The notes below the pieces were generated by a model. It saw only the letters and a program-made list of their open reading frames with translations. It did not search any database and was not told the DNA's origin. Source: Ariolimax columbianus (lineage: Eukaryota > Mollusca > Gastropoda > Stylommatophora > Arionidae). Taken from it: DNA of 64,000 nt. The first letter of the stretch is position 1, and each line of letters begins with the position of its first letter. The stretch covers positions 4,444,200 to 4,508,199 of the forward strand of contig JAVGWX010000001.1 in NCBI GenBank assembly GCA_036924085.1, in the 5' to 3' direction. Position numbers and translations under genes: made by a program. This document shows, piece by piece, positions 41,516 to 54,734 of the stretch.

Positions 41516-43215
41516 AGCATATCTATGTGGTGCAATGCTCAAACATATCTATGTGGTGCAATGCTCAAACATATCTATGTGGTGCAATGCTCAAACATAT
41601 CTATGTGGTACAATGCTCAAACATATCTATGTGGTACAATGCTCAAACATATCTATGTGGTGCAATGCTCAAACATATATATGTGGTACAATGCTCAAAC
41701 ATATCTATGTGGTACAATGCTCAAACATATCTATGTGGTGCAATGCTCAAACATATCTATGTGGTGCAATGCTCAAACATATCTATGTGGTGCAATGCTC
41801 AAACATATCTATGTGGTACAATGCTCAAACATATCTATGTGGTGCAATGCTCAAACATATCAATGTGGTGCAATGCTCAAACATATCTATGTGGTACAAT
41901 GCTCAAACATATCTATGTGGTGCAATGCTCAAACATATCTATGTGGTGCAATGCTCAAACATATCTATGTGGTGCAATGCTCAAACATATCTATGTGGTG
42001 CAATGCTCAAACATATCTATGTGGTGCAATGCTCAAACATATCTATGTGGTGCAATGCTCAAACATATATATGTGGTACAATGCTCAAACATATCTATGT
42101 GGTGCAATGCTCAAACATATCTATGTTGTACAATGCTCAAACATATCTATGTGGTACAATGCTCAAACATATCTATGTGGTACAATGCTCAAACATATCT
42201 ATGTGGTGCAATGCTCAAACATATCTATGTGGTGCAATGCTCAAACATATCTATGGGGTGCAATGCTCAAACATATCTATGTGGTGCAATGCTCAAACAT
42301 ATCTATGTGGTGCAATGCTCAAACATATATATGTGGTACAATGCTCAAACATATCTATGTGGTGCAATGCTCAAACATATCTATGTTGTACAATGCTCAA
42401 ACATATCTATGTGGTACAATGCTCAAACATATCTATGTGGTACAATGCTCAAACATATCTATGTGGTGCAATGCTCAAACATATCTATGTGGTGCAATGC
42501 TCAAACATATCTATGGGGTGCAATGCTCAAACATATCTATGTGGTGCAATGCTCAAACATATCTATGTGGTGCAATGCTCAAACATATCTATGTGGTGCA
42601 ATGCTCAAACATATCTATGTGGTACAATGCTCAAACATATCTATGTGGTGCAATGCTCAAACATATCTATGTGGTGCAATGCTCAAACATATCTATGTGG
42701 TGCAATGCTCAAACATATCTATGTGGTGCAATGCTCAAACATATCTATGTGGTGCAATGCTCAAACATATCTATGTGGTACAATGCTCAAACATATCTAT
42801 GTGGTGCAATGCTCAAACATATCTATGTGGTGCAATGCTCAAACATATCTATGTGGTACAATGCTCAAACATATCTATGTGGTGCAATGCTCAAACATAT
42901 CTATGTGGTGCAATGCTCAAACATATCTATGTGGGGCAATGCTCAAAGCATATCTATGTGGTGCAATGCTCTAACATTTATATGTGGTGCCATGCTCAAG
43001 CATTTCTAGGTGATGCCATGCTCTAACATTTCTATGTGGTGCAATGCTCTATCATTTCTATGTGGTGCAATGCTCTAACATTTCTATGTGGTGCCATGCT
43101 CTAACATTTCAATGTGGTGCCATGCTCAAACATTTCTATGTGGTGCCATGCTCAAACTTGTCTATGTGGTGCCATTCTCAAACATTTCTACGTGGTGCAA
43201 TGCTCAAACGTGCGA
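41516..43215. repeat. Minisatellite, 26-bp unit, about 65 copies, open in all plus frames
   Basis: CATATCTATGTGGTGCAATG recurs every 26 bp (ATCTATGTGG at 41521 and 41547). Because 26 is not a multiple of three and no frame has a stop, every plus frame encodes the same 26-residue cycle (starting ISMWCNAQTYLCGAMLKH), and three overlapping open frames of about 490-580 codons result. A 260-bp (10-unit) duplication is marked by CTATGTTGTA at 42121 and 42381 and CTATGGGGTG at 42251 and 42511. Units decay after about 42950 (ACATTTCTATGTGGTGCCAT). There is no start-context, splice or domain evidence for a real protein. Confidence 0.95.
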
Positions 43216-43317
43216 TTGGTCTATACCATATTTAGTATGACCAGACTTGTTAATGTGCATGTCTTTCATTACCATGAGTTATGCAAGCCCACGTGACTGT
43301 CATAGAAATATGTCAGT

Positions 43318-43465
43318 AGCACAGATCTTGTTGTACACAGAAACGCCTAATTAGCATGGATCTTGTTGTACATAGAAACCCGTTATTAGCACGGATCTTG
43401 TTGTACATATAAATCAGTTATTAGCACGGATCTTGCTGTACATAGAAATGCGTTATTAGCACGAG
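43318..43465. repeat. Tandem repeat, 35-bp unit, about 4 copies
   Basis: AGCACGGATCTTGTTGTACA recurs every 35 bp with ATAGAAA.GCGTTATT segments. Confidence 0.92.
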
Positions 43466-43606
43466 TCATGTTAGTACTGTCTTGCAAACATTGAGCATCA
43501 GGAATTATATATTAGTATGTGTACATTTGATAGAAATCATTGAGTTCAATCGATATATATCATTATGTGTACCTTTTATATAAATAAATTAGTGTCACGA
43601 ATCTTG

Positions 43607-43654
<48 letters not shown>
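43607..43654. repeat. (CAT)n microsatellite, 3' tail of a minus-strand LINE
   Basis: About 15 CAT triplets adjoin the 3' end of the RTE-like LINE at 43655-44650. On the LINE strand it is (ATG)n. Confidence 0.9.
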
Positions 43655-44650
43655 TATCACCATCTAGCATGTCCTTTGTATAACGTCGCTCACATCAGAG
43701 CCCGTGTGAAATAAATTGTTCCCTAGCCAAATCTCCAGCCTCTACCAAAGTCATGCCGAGGCATTCCTTGATATCTTGGTGCCATCGTCTTCTCGGTCTG
43801 CCCCTGCCTCTTGGCGCCATGGTCCTGTCGGTCTGCCCTGCCTTTTTTTGCCTTGCACCATACCCTACATCACCGTTCTCTCAAGACCGTTGTTTCTGTT
43901 GAATGACGAGAGTATTTCAATTTCCTGGTCATGGTGGAATTGTTAAACCGATTCTCAACTATGTCCAACTCATGCCAAATGTCCATATTTGTATTTCTCT
44001 CAGTCCAGGGTAATCTGAGGATCTTTCTGACACATTTTGACTCGGAAGACTCGATTCTCTTTCTAGACGTTTTGGTAACCGTCCATGCTTCGCAGGCATA
44101 TGCTGCAGACAGGCTCTCAAGACTTTTTACTTTTCTCGTTTTGCTCGTGTTCTGCCATATTTTCTCCAGGTTGTTTAGCCTCTGTATTGCCATGGCGTCT
44201 TCTGCTTTCTATTGTGAAGTCGCCATTCTTGTCCATTCTCGAGGCCAGATATTCAAAATGCGTGACCTGATCTATTTCCTCACCACCTATTGTAAATTTA
44301 TGTTGACATTGTCTTTTGTCAGTGTTTTTATATGTTTATTAAAAGTTTTAAATCTGCACTGTATCTATGTACCACTTAAATGAGTTTCTTTAGCCCTTCT
44401 GAAAGCTTTGATAGTATCACTGTGTCATCTGCGTATCGTAACTCTGGGATCTTGTAGCCGACAGTTGTAAGTGGATCCGTATTTTCGGAATTCTCTTTTT
44501 CTCCAACGTTTCTCATTAACATCCCGCATAGAAGTTATGTAGATATGGAGAGAGGACACATTCCTATTGTGCTCCCGTGTGTTCTGCAAACCAGTCTTAT
44601 GTTTGACCAGATACTCGGACAGCCACTTATTGTTCTTGATATAATGATGG
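43607..44650 (-). pseudogene. RTE-like LINE, RT palm to 3' tail, decayed
   Basis: The minus strand gives YLVKHKTGLQNTREHNRNVS, then ELRYADDTVILSKLSEGLKK (YADD retained, near 44430). Next come a region with several stops, MAIQRLNNLEKIWQNTSKTR, YACEAWTVTKTS and KCVRKILRLPWTERNTNMD. It ends with RGRGRPRRRWHQDIKECLGM-like C-terminal motifs near 43800 and an (ATG)n tail. The 5' part is missing. Sequences resembling each other (GTAC(C)TTTTTATATAAATAA) lie on both sides, near 43570 and 44745. Confidence 0.8.
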
Positions 44651-44775
44651 ATAATATGTACATTTAGTACCATATGTTATATAGTAGTATGCGTATCTTT
44701 TATACATATTCTTAATGTCAGGTGTTATGTATTAGTATGCGTACTTTTTATATAAATAATTTAGTGTTAAGAATC

Positions 44776-45935
44776 TTGTTAATGTAGCAGATATAGAATT
44801 ATCCTTAAGACTGAGTTAAGAGTTACAACATCTAATACTTGACGATAAAACTTCAACATAGAAAACACTAAAACTCCCGTTAAACATAAAACAAGTTATT
44901 AATTTATTACATAAAATGTTTGTTACAACATGGTAAATAAACTAAGCTAACTAAACATCAATACTTTCTTCTAACTCATTGAATGTTAGCATGAGTTAGA
45001 TGAAATCCCTGGAACTATAAAAACTAAGTTCGGTAGTACATCCTAATATATATGAAATCCTATACACATCTTGTTCTAACTGCTTAACCACTATCTTGTA
45101 TGGAATTTCGGGTGCCCTCTGGCAGTTGGTGCTGATATTGATCTCTGGTGGTCGCCGGTTCTTCGTTGAACAATGATAGCTTCTTGCTGTGTTCGTGCGT
45201 GTGCTCACGAGGAGTCTTAAGGTACATCTCCATTTGGCTCAGAGATCAATGGTCGAATCGTCTGACCTGACTCGTGCGTACGATCAGTTGGATCACTACC
45301 TCAATAGCACCTTAAGAACTGACGTCTGCTGAATTGCTACTGAGTTTATAAGCTCAGTTTATCTCTCACCATCAACGGGTCAGCCGTGCTGACGACTGTG
45401 AAGGTTACAGATACGGTCGCTTATCTCTCATTCTCACAGAACACTAGAGCCGTCCACTGTGAAGGTTACAGATACATTCATTTATCTCTCGTTGATCATA
45501 GAGCGGCGACCATTTTACTCTAAAATGTACAAATGCAATGGCTTCTGGAATATAATCTGACAGCCTTCTAGATCTGCTCTCGAATGCAAACTATCCAATA
45601 TCTTATCCCTTTTAAAGACCCAATCTAATCCTATTAAACTACAATGGCGGCCGAGTGTTCACTCCTAGCCGACTGGTCATCCGTCAATCTTATCTCGGAT
45701 ATATACCAATTTTGAAATCCTATTGACTTTTCTACTTATCATTACTGTCACTATAAACGTGATAGCCGCACGAACCATTCCCAGTAGCTCAACTAACAAA
45801 TGGCAGCCAAATGCATTACCAACTCAGGCAAACCCATTCTAACCACTAGTAGACAACGCTGCCTCTCGCTGCAGTGGTACTGAAGTTTAAAAGTCGATAA
45901 AAACACACATAGGTAATGGTTCTGTGACAGAACGA
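44776..45935. mobile_element. Second candidate member of the TTGTTAATGTAGCAG element family
   Basis: The left end TTGTTAATGTAGCAG (44776-44790) is identical over 15 bp to the terminus of the element at 8158. A possible right end CTGTGACAGAAC near 45924 is only a weak inverted match. The interior is non-coding, of similar length (about 1.15 kb) and includes a TTATCTCTC...GAAGGTTACAGATAC pair (about 45358-45490). Boundaries on the right are uncertain. Confidence 0.3.
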
Positions 45936-46689
45936 GGTCAAACATAAAAAGATACCATCATTACGACTACAAGGCTTTCGTCAGGGAGAAACAAGAAACA
46001 CAAACTACTAACGAATAACATTGTTTTTAAAAGACGTGATTTAAAATAAAAAGTTTATGATCGTCGCGGTAACAGGATGTGCCAGGTAATTGTAATATGC
46101 AGTATGCCAGTTATGAAATAGAGTTGACCAAACAAGAAATGGCCAATTTGATTCCTAAGATAAGATCAAACGAAACACAAACAATTTACACAAACCGCAA
46201 AATATAAACAAATGTGAACAGAGACACATTTACAAAGATATTGGTACATAAATAATCTAATAAACAATAATAATTATAGAAAAAGGTTTATAAAGAAAGA
46301 GAAAAGCAAGGAAAAAGAGTACGAAAAGACATCCGAAATCTGCGCAAACGAATGGAATGTAATCAAACCATGAAATTAGAGGCATCCCATGAGGAAAATC
46401 AAACAATACTCAAGCTCAAAATGGTGTCGATAATCAGAGGCGTAGTAGACGACACCAGACGTCGCCAGTAACTTTAATAATCTTGGATACCAGGGCACAG
46501 TAGATATAAGAGTCACTTGTATCAAGTTTGGGCTCACTGGATCGACGCGAGAGCAACATATATTTAAACAAAGAAAATGTAAGACACATTTTTCTAGCTG
46601 TCACAGGTAAAATGACATTCACACTTCATAGCGACTGGAGGTGCAGTTGATATTTAATTTTTCAACAATGTAGGCGGATTTCAGCACAA
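45936..46689. other. Unassigned AT-rich spacer
   Basis: No supported gene. A-rich runs and short open frames only. Confidence 0.4.
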
Positions 46690-47096
46690 GCAGGGACTCA
46701 TTATCCGCCGAGTATTGATGCCAAGAGTCATTATCCGCCGAGAAGTGATGCCAAGAGTCATTATCCGCCGAGTATTGATGCCAAGAGTCCTTATCCGCTG
46801 AGTATTGATGCCAAGAGTCATTATCCGCCGAGTATTGATGCCAAGAGTCATTATCCGCCGAGTATTGATGCCAAGAGTCATTATCCGCCGAGTATTTATG
46901 CCAAGAGCCATTATCCGCTGAGTATTGATGCCAAGAGTCAGTATCCGCTGAGTATTGATGCCAAGAGTCATTATCCGCCGAGTATTTATGCCAAGAGCCA
47001 TTATCCGCCGAGTATTGATGCCAAGAGTCATTATCCGCCGAGTAGTGATGCCAAGAGTCATTATTCGCCGAGTAGTGATGCCAAGAGTCATTATCA
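46690..47096. repeat. Minisatellite, 30-bp unit, about 14 copies
   Basis: GAGTATTGATGCCAAGAGTC recurs every 30 bp with ATTATCCGCC. The minus strand encodes a 10-residue repeat (MTLGINTRRI). No known protein family is indicated. Confidence 0.95.
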
Positions 47097-47282
47097 GTGG
47101 AGTATCATTAATAACCTCAGAAATGTGGTAGACACAGTTTTAGTGGCTGAAGGCAAACAGGAAATACATGAATTGATAATTCAAATAAAGAAAAGGAAAA
47201 AGAAACACATGTTGCACATTTACACAGAGAAAACGAAAACTGTATAATAATTGACAAAGTAGACTGGAGATCTACTTTACAG

Positions 47283-47388
47283 ATACACATAGACGGCCAA
47301 CCACTGAAACAGGTCCAGAGATTCTCATATCTTGATACAAATAGACGGCCAGCCACTGGAACAGGTCCAGAGATTCTCATATCCTGTA
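47283..47388. repeat. 52-bp direct duplication, 2 copies
   Basis: AGACGGCC at 47291 and 47343, each followed by A(A/G)CCACTG(A/G)AACAGG and CCAGAGATTCTCATAT. Confidence 0.92.
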
Positions 47389-48734
47389 AATATAATAACA
47401 AAAAATGTTCAATGCAGAAGCGAAATCAGGAAGCTAATAAGGATCGCCATCTCTGTTTGGAAAAAAAGTCAGATGACCGCGCCTTAGTGTCTGCGCTCTC
47501 GACTCTCCGGTATTTGTGAAAAGTTTTCCAATGTTTGGTGGTTCCTGTTCGGATTATATCTCACAACTCCTTCACCAGCTCAAGGACGTCCTTCTGTGGA
47601 ATTGATGTTCTTTCGATCGGCTATCCTGTTTATTATGCTGCATTTCACAGCATTTCAAGCCTGCTTCAAGCCGTGAGAGACCAGTCCATGATGGAGTTCA
47701 ACTTTCAGCTTAACTGCACACCAGAATTCAGTCCAGGCTATCACCACTCAAGGCCATTTCTGTTCGGACTGTAGCCGACTTCCTCCTGCCCGCCCCTCCC
47801 TCCACCGGAGGTTACACAATACCTCTCTCAAAATCGTATTCTCAGCAAAGCAAGGGTCATACTGACGAAAAGGTGGACACAATCAGAAGCCACGGCCGCG
47901 GGACACGCAAAAACAGGAAGCTGGACACGGACAGACACGGAAAGCTTGTCACAAAAATTTGTCTAACACACTCCTCGCGGACCTCATCACAAGGCTGATG
48001 AGTGCATGGCTCCACCCGGGAAGTCTGTAGGGATTTCGGTCGACACGCTTCTCGTGAAAAGAGTCTCAGCAGTTGGACATGGTATTGGTCGATCGACGTA
48101 ACGGGCTTATGGCGCCTTCGCCAACATTATTATTATTAGCATCTATGTTTTCCCCCAAATGAGTCACACATTGACATCCAAACAAGTCACTCACAAATTA
48201 AAATTGAGAGTATCAGATGTACACTGGTCTCTTCTGTATGGCGCCGACACGTAGACAACGGATACATGATTGGAGAAGAGAGTTCCAAATATGAATATAT
48301 GGAAGGGCGGGGTGCATCGCCTAGAAGGAAAATAAAAGAAATTGGGAGCGGCGTTCAAACCAAACCGGGATTTTTTTGTCTAGTTCTACCTGCACCGGTT
48401 ATAACACGCTGGAACTACTATCATTAGTTAGGAGGACTTGTGTCATATTACTACTAGAGGGTCCACTTGCCATGGGCCTGTTAAGTGACAGATAAATACA
48501 AATGGCGACAACATTGTAAGTTCTGGCATGGAACAGCGTGTTGTGATGAAGTAGCTTGTGATACAAGGCGGACATTTACAGAAGACTGCAATCACAACAC
48601 AGTGATGAGACACTCAGTCGCAGTACGACATTTGAAGAGTGTAATAGTTTTAGAGAAGGCCGTACATTTGTGAGTGATAACCCGGCCGTGGTGGCTCTCA
48701 ACCCACTACAGTCATTTATGTAAATATCCAGATT
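47389..48734. other. Unassigned sequence with a possible retroelement 3' end
   Basis: GGCTTATGGCGCCTTCGCCA followed by ACATTATTATTATTAG at about 48108-48140 resembles a retroelement 3' end with an (ATT)n tail, but no upstream ORF motif confirms it. The rest shows no supported gene. Confidence 0.3.
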
Positions 48735-51700
48735 GTTGGTGGGGGAGTGAGGGAGGGCTGATATTTTTGTGGGGCTGATTTTGATGGGGGGGGGGGGTGG
48801 CTGATGATGGTAGGGGGCGATGTTGGTGGGGGGGGGCTGATGTTGGTGTGGGAGGCTGATGTTGGTGGGGGAGGCAGGGAGGGCTGATGTTGGTGGGGGG
48901 CGATGTTGGTTGGGGGGGGGGGCGATGTTGGTCGGGGTAGGAGGGTAGATGTTGTTGGGGGGGGGGCTTATGTTGGTGGGGGGGGGGTTGATGTTGGTGT
49001 GGAGGGCTAATGCTGGTGGGGGAGTGAAGGAGGGCTGATATTTTTGTGGGGCTGATGTTTGTAGGGGGGGGGGGGTGGCTCATGATGGTTAGGGGGGGGC
49101 GATGTTGGTGGGGTTGGCGGCTGATGTTGGTGGGGGGGCGGCTGATGTGGGGGGGGACGATTTTTGTGGGAGGGCCTGCTGATATTGGTTGGGGGGGGGG
49201 CTGATGTTGGTAGGGGGCTGATGTTGGTTGGCGGGCTGATGTTGGTTGTGGTGAGGCTGATGTTGGTTTGGGGGGACTGATGTTGGTGGGGGGGGGCTTA
49301 TGTTAGTTAGGGGGGATGATGTTGGTTGGGGGGGGGGGGCTGATAATGGTGGAGCTGATGTATGTGGGGAACTGATGTTGGTGGGAAGGGCTGATGTTTA
49401 TGTGGGAGCGCTCATGTTGACGTGACGGGGGGGGGGGGGGGGCTGATGTTGGTGAGGGGGCTGATGCAGGTAGGGGACTGATGTTGGGGAGGGGGGTTGA
49501 TGTTGGTTGGGGGCTGATGTTGGTGGGGGGCTGATGTTAGTGTAGGGGGGCTGATGTTGGTGGGGTGCTGATGTTGTTGGGGGGGGGGGGTGGCTGATGT
49601 TGATTTTGGGGGCTGATATTGGTTTGTGGCTAATGTTGGTTGGGAGGCTGATGTTCTTTTGGGGGAGGCTGATGATGGTGGGGGATGATGTTGGTTATGG
49701 GGGCTTATCCTGGTGGGGGGGCTGATGTTGGTTTGGTGGCTGATGTTGTTTGGTGACTGATGTTGATTTGAGGGGCTGATGTTGGTGGAGGGCTGAGGTT
49801 GGTGGGGCGCTTATGTTTGTTGGAGGAGGGCTGATGTCGGTTAGGGGGGGGGGCTGATGTTGGTTGGGGGCTGATGTTGGTTGGGGTGGCGGATGTTGGT
49901 GGGGGGGGGGCTGATGTTGTTGGGGAGGGATGATGTTGGTGAGAGAGCGGCTGATGTGGGGGAGCGATGTTGGTGGGAGGGCCGGCTGATGTTGGTGTGG
50001 AGCTGATGTTGGTTGGAGGCTGATGTTGATTTGCGGTCTAATGTTGGTTGGGGGGCTGATGTTTTGGCTGATGTTGGTGGGGGGTTCATGTTGGTTATGG
50101 GGGCTGATGTTGCTGTGGGGAGGAGGGGGGTTGATGTTGTGGGGGGGCTGATGTTTTTTTTTGTTGGGCGGGGCTGATGTTGGTGGGGTGAGGCTTGACT
50201 TTGGTGGGGGGCTGATGCTGCAGGGGGGGGGGGAGCTGATGTTGATGTGGGGTGGGGGCTGATGTTGATTTCGGGGGGGGGGGCTGATGTTGGTGGGGGG
50301 GGGCTGATGTTGGTGGGGGGGGCTGATGTTGGTTGGGGTGGCTGATGTTGGTGGCATGGGGGGGCTGATGTTGTGGGGGAGGGATGATGTTGGTTAGAGG
50401 GCGGCTGATGTGGAGGAGCGATGTTGGTGGGAGGGCCGGCTTATGTTAGTTGGAGGCTGATGTTGATTTGCGGGCTAATGTTGGTTGGGGGGCTGATGTT
50501 GGTTGTTTGGATGTATGTTTGGCTGATGTTGGTGGGGGGTTCATGTTGGTTATGGGGGCTGATGTTGCTGTGGGGAGGAGGGGGGTTGATGTTGTGGGGG
50601 GGCTGATGTTTTTTTTTTCGGGGAGGGGGGGCTGATGTTGGTGGGGTGAGGCTTGACTTTGGTGGGGGGCTGATGCTGCAGGGGGGGGGGGAGAGCTGAT
50701 GTTGATGTGGGGTGGGGGCTGATGTTGATGTCGGGGGGGCTGATGTTGGTGGGGGGGGGGGCTGATGTTGGTGGAGGGCTGATGTTGGTTGGCGGGCTGA
50801 TGTTATTTGGGGGGGGTGGACTGATGTTGGTGGGGGATGGGGGGCTGATGTTGTGGGGGGGGGCTGGTGTTGGTTTGGGGGCTGATGTTGGTGGCGGGGC
50901 TGATGTTGTGGGGGAGGGATGATGTTGGTGAGAGGGCTGATGTTGATGTGGGTGGACTCATGTTGACGTGGTGGCATGCTGATGTTGGTGCGGGGGCTGA
51001 TGCTGGTGGGGGGCTCATGTTGGTTGGGGGCTATTGTTGTTGTGGGGAGGGACTTATGTTGGTGATGGAGGATGGGAGGGCTGATGTTGGTGGAGGGGGC
51101 AATGTTGGTGGGGGTGAGAGGCTGATGTTGGTTGGGGGGGCGCCACGTTTGTTGGGGTTGGAGGGCTGATGTTGGTGTGGGGGGTCTGATGTTGATTGGG
51201 GAGCGAGGGAGGGCTGATGTTGTTTGACGGCTGATGTTGGTTGGTCGGGGGCTGGCTGATGATGGGGGGGGGGGGGCGTCGTTGGTGGGAGTGCGGCTGA
51301 TGTTGGTGAGGGAGGGGGGGGCGGCTGATGTGGAGGGGGTGGCTGATGTTGGTGGCGGCAGATGTTTGTGGGGTGGGTGCTGTTGGTTGGAGGGGCTGAT
51401 GTTGGTTGGGGCGAGGCTGATGTTGGTGGGAGGGGAAGGCTGATTTTGGTTGGGGGTCCTGATGTTGGTTGGGTGGGTGCTGATGTTGGTTGGGGGGGGG
51501 GATGATGTTGGTGGGGAGGGGGCTGATGTTGGTTGGGGCCTGAAGTTAGTTGGGGGGGGGGGCTGATGTTTGTCGTGGTGCTGATGATGGTGAGTAGTTG
51601 ATGTTGGTCTGGGGGCTGATGTTGGTCAGGGGGCTGATGTTGGTGGGGGGGGGGGGCTGATGTTTATGTGACGGGGGGGGGCTGATGTTGATGTGGTTGG

Positions 51701-54445
51701 GGGGCTGATGCTGATGGTGGGAAGGCTGATGTTGGTATGAAGCAGATCTTGGGGGGGGGGGGCTGATGTTGTTGAGGGGGCTGATGTTTGTGGGGGAATG
51801 ATGTTGGTGGAGCGGCTGATGTGGGGGGGGGGGTGATATTGACTTGGATGGGGGACTGATGTTGGTGAGGGGGGCTGATGTTTGTAGGGGGCTGATGTTG
51901 GTGGAGGGCTGATGTTGGTGGGGTCTGATGTTGATGGGTGGGGGGGGGGGCTGATGTTAGTGGGGAGCTGATGTTGGTGTGGGGTGCTGATGTTTGTTGG
52001 GGAAGCAGGGAGCGCTAATGTTGGGCGATGTTGCTGTCTGATGTTGGTGGGGGGGGGGGGCGGGGGGCGATGTTGGTAGGGGTAGGAGGGTAGATGTTGA
52101 TGGGGGGGGGGGGCTGATGTTGGGGAGGGGCTGATGTTGGTGGGAGAGGGCGGGAGGGCTGATGTTGTTGTGGGGCTGATGTTTGGCTGATGATGGTGGA
52201 GCCGGTTGATGTGGAGGGAGGGGCGATGTTGGTGGGAGGGCCTGCTGATATTTATAGGGGGATGATGTTGATTGTGGTGGGGCTGATGTTGATGTGGGCA
52301 CATTTAGGTGAGGTCATGTTGACGTGATGGGGGAGGAGGGGGGGCTGATATTTCTGAGGAGGCTGAACCTGGTAGGGGGCTGATGTTGGGTAGGGGGGAG
52401 CTGATGTTGGTGGGGGGCGGGCTGATGTTGGGGGCGGCTGATATTGGTTGGGGGCACATTTTGGTGAGGGGAGGGGCTGATGTTTTTTTGCGGTGCTGAT
52501 GTTGGTGGGGGAGGCTTGACGTTGGTGGGGGGCTGATGTTGTCGGGGGGAGCTGATGTTGTTGTGGTGTGGCTGCTGATGTTGATGTCGGGGGGGGGGGA
52601 CTGATCTTTGTGGGGGGGGGGGGCTGATGTTGGTGGGATGGCTGATGTTGATGTGAGTGAACTGATGTCGACGTGGTGGGGGGCTGATGTTCGTGAGGGG
52701 GGCTGGTGTTGGTGAGGGGCTGATTTCGGTGGGGGGCTGATGTTGGTAGGGGGCTGATGTTGGTGTGGGGAGGGGCTGATGTTGGTGTGGGGAGGGGCTT
52801 ATGTTGGTGGGGGAGGGAGGGCTGATGTTGTTGGACGGCTGATGTTGGTGAGGGGGGGCTGATGTTGGTGATGGGGCTGATGTTGGTGGGGGGCTGATAT
52901 TGGTGGAGAGGTTGATGTTGGTGGGGGGATGATGTTGGTGTGGGGCTGCTGTCGCTGATATTGTTGGGGGGCTGATTTTGATGGGGGTTGATGTTGATGG
53001 GGGGAGGCTGATGTTGGTGGGGAGTTATGTTATCGGGGGTTGTGGGGGGGGGGGGGCTGATGTTGGTGGTGTAATGTTGTTTGGGGGGGGGGGGGGCTGA
53101 TGTTGGTCGTGGGTGATGTTATCGGGGAGGGGGGCTGATGTTGGTGTTGTGTAATCTTGTTTGGGGGGGGGGGCTGATGTTGGTGGTGGGTGATGTCGTT
53201 GGGGGAGGGGGGATGGCTAATGTAGGTGGAGGGAGGAGGCTGATGTCGGTGGTGGGAGGAGGCTTATGTTGGTCCCGGGAGGAGGCTGATGTCGGTGTCG
53301 GGAGGAGGCTGATGTAGGTGGAGCTACTGATGTTAGTGTGAGGGGGCTGATGTTGGTGAGGGAGGGAGGGAGGGCTGATGTTGATGGAGGGCTGATGTTG
53401 GTTGGGTGGGCGTTGGTTGATGATGGTGGGGGGCGATGTTCGTAGGAGGCCGGCTGATGTTGGTAGGGGGGGAGGGCGGCTGATGTGGGGTGGAGGCTGA
53501 TGTTGGTGGGGCAGATGTTGATGGAGGGCTGCTGTTGGTTGGTGGGCGGGGGGGCTGATGTTGGTGTGGGGGGAGGCTGATGTTGGTGGGAGGGGCAGGC
53601 TGATGTCGGTTAGGGGGGGGGCCTGATGTTGGTGGGGAGGCTGATGTTGGTTAGGGGGGGAGGCTGATGTTTGTGGGGGGGGGCTGATTTTTTAGGGGGG
53701 GAGCTGATGTTGGTGGAGGGGGGCTGAAGTTGGTGCGGGGCTTATGTTGATGTGGGGGGGGGGGCTGATGTTGATGAGGGGGGGGGGGCTGATGCTGGTT
53801 GGGGGCTGATGTTGATGAGGGTTGCTGATGTCTGTGGGGAGCGGGGGGCTGATGTTTTTGGGGAGGCTGTTGTTGGTGGGGAAGAGCTGATGTTGGTGGG
53901 TAGCTGATGTTTGTGGGAGGCTGATGTTAGTGGGAAGCTGATGTTGGTGAACGGGGGGGGGGGGGGCTGATGTATGTGTGGGGGGGGGGGGGGCTAATGT
54001 TTGTGAGGGGGGCTGATGTTGGTGAGGGGGCTGGTGTTGGTGGGGGGGGGCTGATTTTGGTGGGGGGGGGGTTGATGTTGATGGGGGTGATTTTGATGGG
54101 GGGTTGATGTTTATAGGGGGACTTATGTTGGTGGTGAGTTATGTTAATCGGGGGGGGGGGGAGGGCTGATGTTGGTGGTGGTGTATAATGTTGTTTGGGG
54201 GGGGGGGCTGATGGTGGTGGTGAGTGATGTTGTTGGGGGCTGATGTCTTAGGGGGGGGGGGATGGCTGATGTAGGTGGCTGGATGAGGCTGATGTTGGTG
54301 GCGGGAGGAGGCTGATGTTTGTCGCGGTAGGAGGCTGATGTCGGTGGCGGGAGGAAGCTTATGTTGGTCGCTGGAGGAGGCTGATGTCGGTGGCGGAAGG
54401 AGGCTGATGTTGGTCGTGGGAATGAGGCTGATGTTTGTGGCTTCT
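48735..54445. repeat. 5.7-kb G-rich minisatellite field, about 17-25-bp unit
   Basis: The motif GGCTGATGTTGGTGGGGG recurs hundreds of times with variable G-runs (3 to more than 14). The plus strand has very few C residues (mainly the GCTGATG C), so strand asymmetry is extreme. A secondary duplication of about 455 bp is visible: TGATGTTGCTGTGGGGAGGA near 50105 recurs near 50560 with the same neighbours. Toward the right end a subfamily with GGAGGAGGCTGATGTCGGTG appears. The proline/histidine-rich minus frames (HQHQPPPTNIS) and glycine-rich plus frames are consequences of composition. G-run lengths are likely to be imprecise in any assembly. Confidence 0.95.
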
Positions 54446-54734
54446 GTTAGAAGTTACCAATTGTTGTATCTCCAACATCTGGTGTGAACGCCAAGTAGTT
54501 TTCTGTAAATGTTCTTTTTTTCAAATGTTGACAGTCAGCCTCTGTATGATTTTCTCTTGCAAATGTTCGAGGCGTGATCACAGGAAACTTACCGCAGTGG
54601 CTTTATTAGAAACGTGTGAAATTACTTCAGCAGATGCTGCAGAATTAAACAAAGGAATTATTTGGACTCAATCCTGTACTGGGGTTTGCTAGAGGAAGTC
54701 TCGGTACGCATTCAGATACACATCCCAGTGGATT
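54446..54734. other. Short unassigned segment between arrays
   Basis: A short non-repetitive segment. An 85-codon plus frame across it (54435-54692) has no recognised domain. Confidence 0.4.

Noticed and set aside
41267..43026. Overlapping 492-580-codon open frames as a large repetitive protein gene
   Set aside because: They exist because the 26-bp unit has no stop in any frame. The longest starts at TTG rather than ATG, and there is no domain, signal or splice partner.
48180..48290. LINE thumb fragment suggested by LLYGADT
   Set aside because: Only one short motif matches, and no neighbouring LINE motif follows in any frame.
48712..52303. Proline/histidine-rich minus-strand proteins of 120-225 codons
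   Set aside because: A consequence of the G-rich plus-strand minisatellite. Both strands and multiple frames are open and none has a start context or domain.
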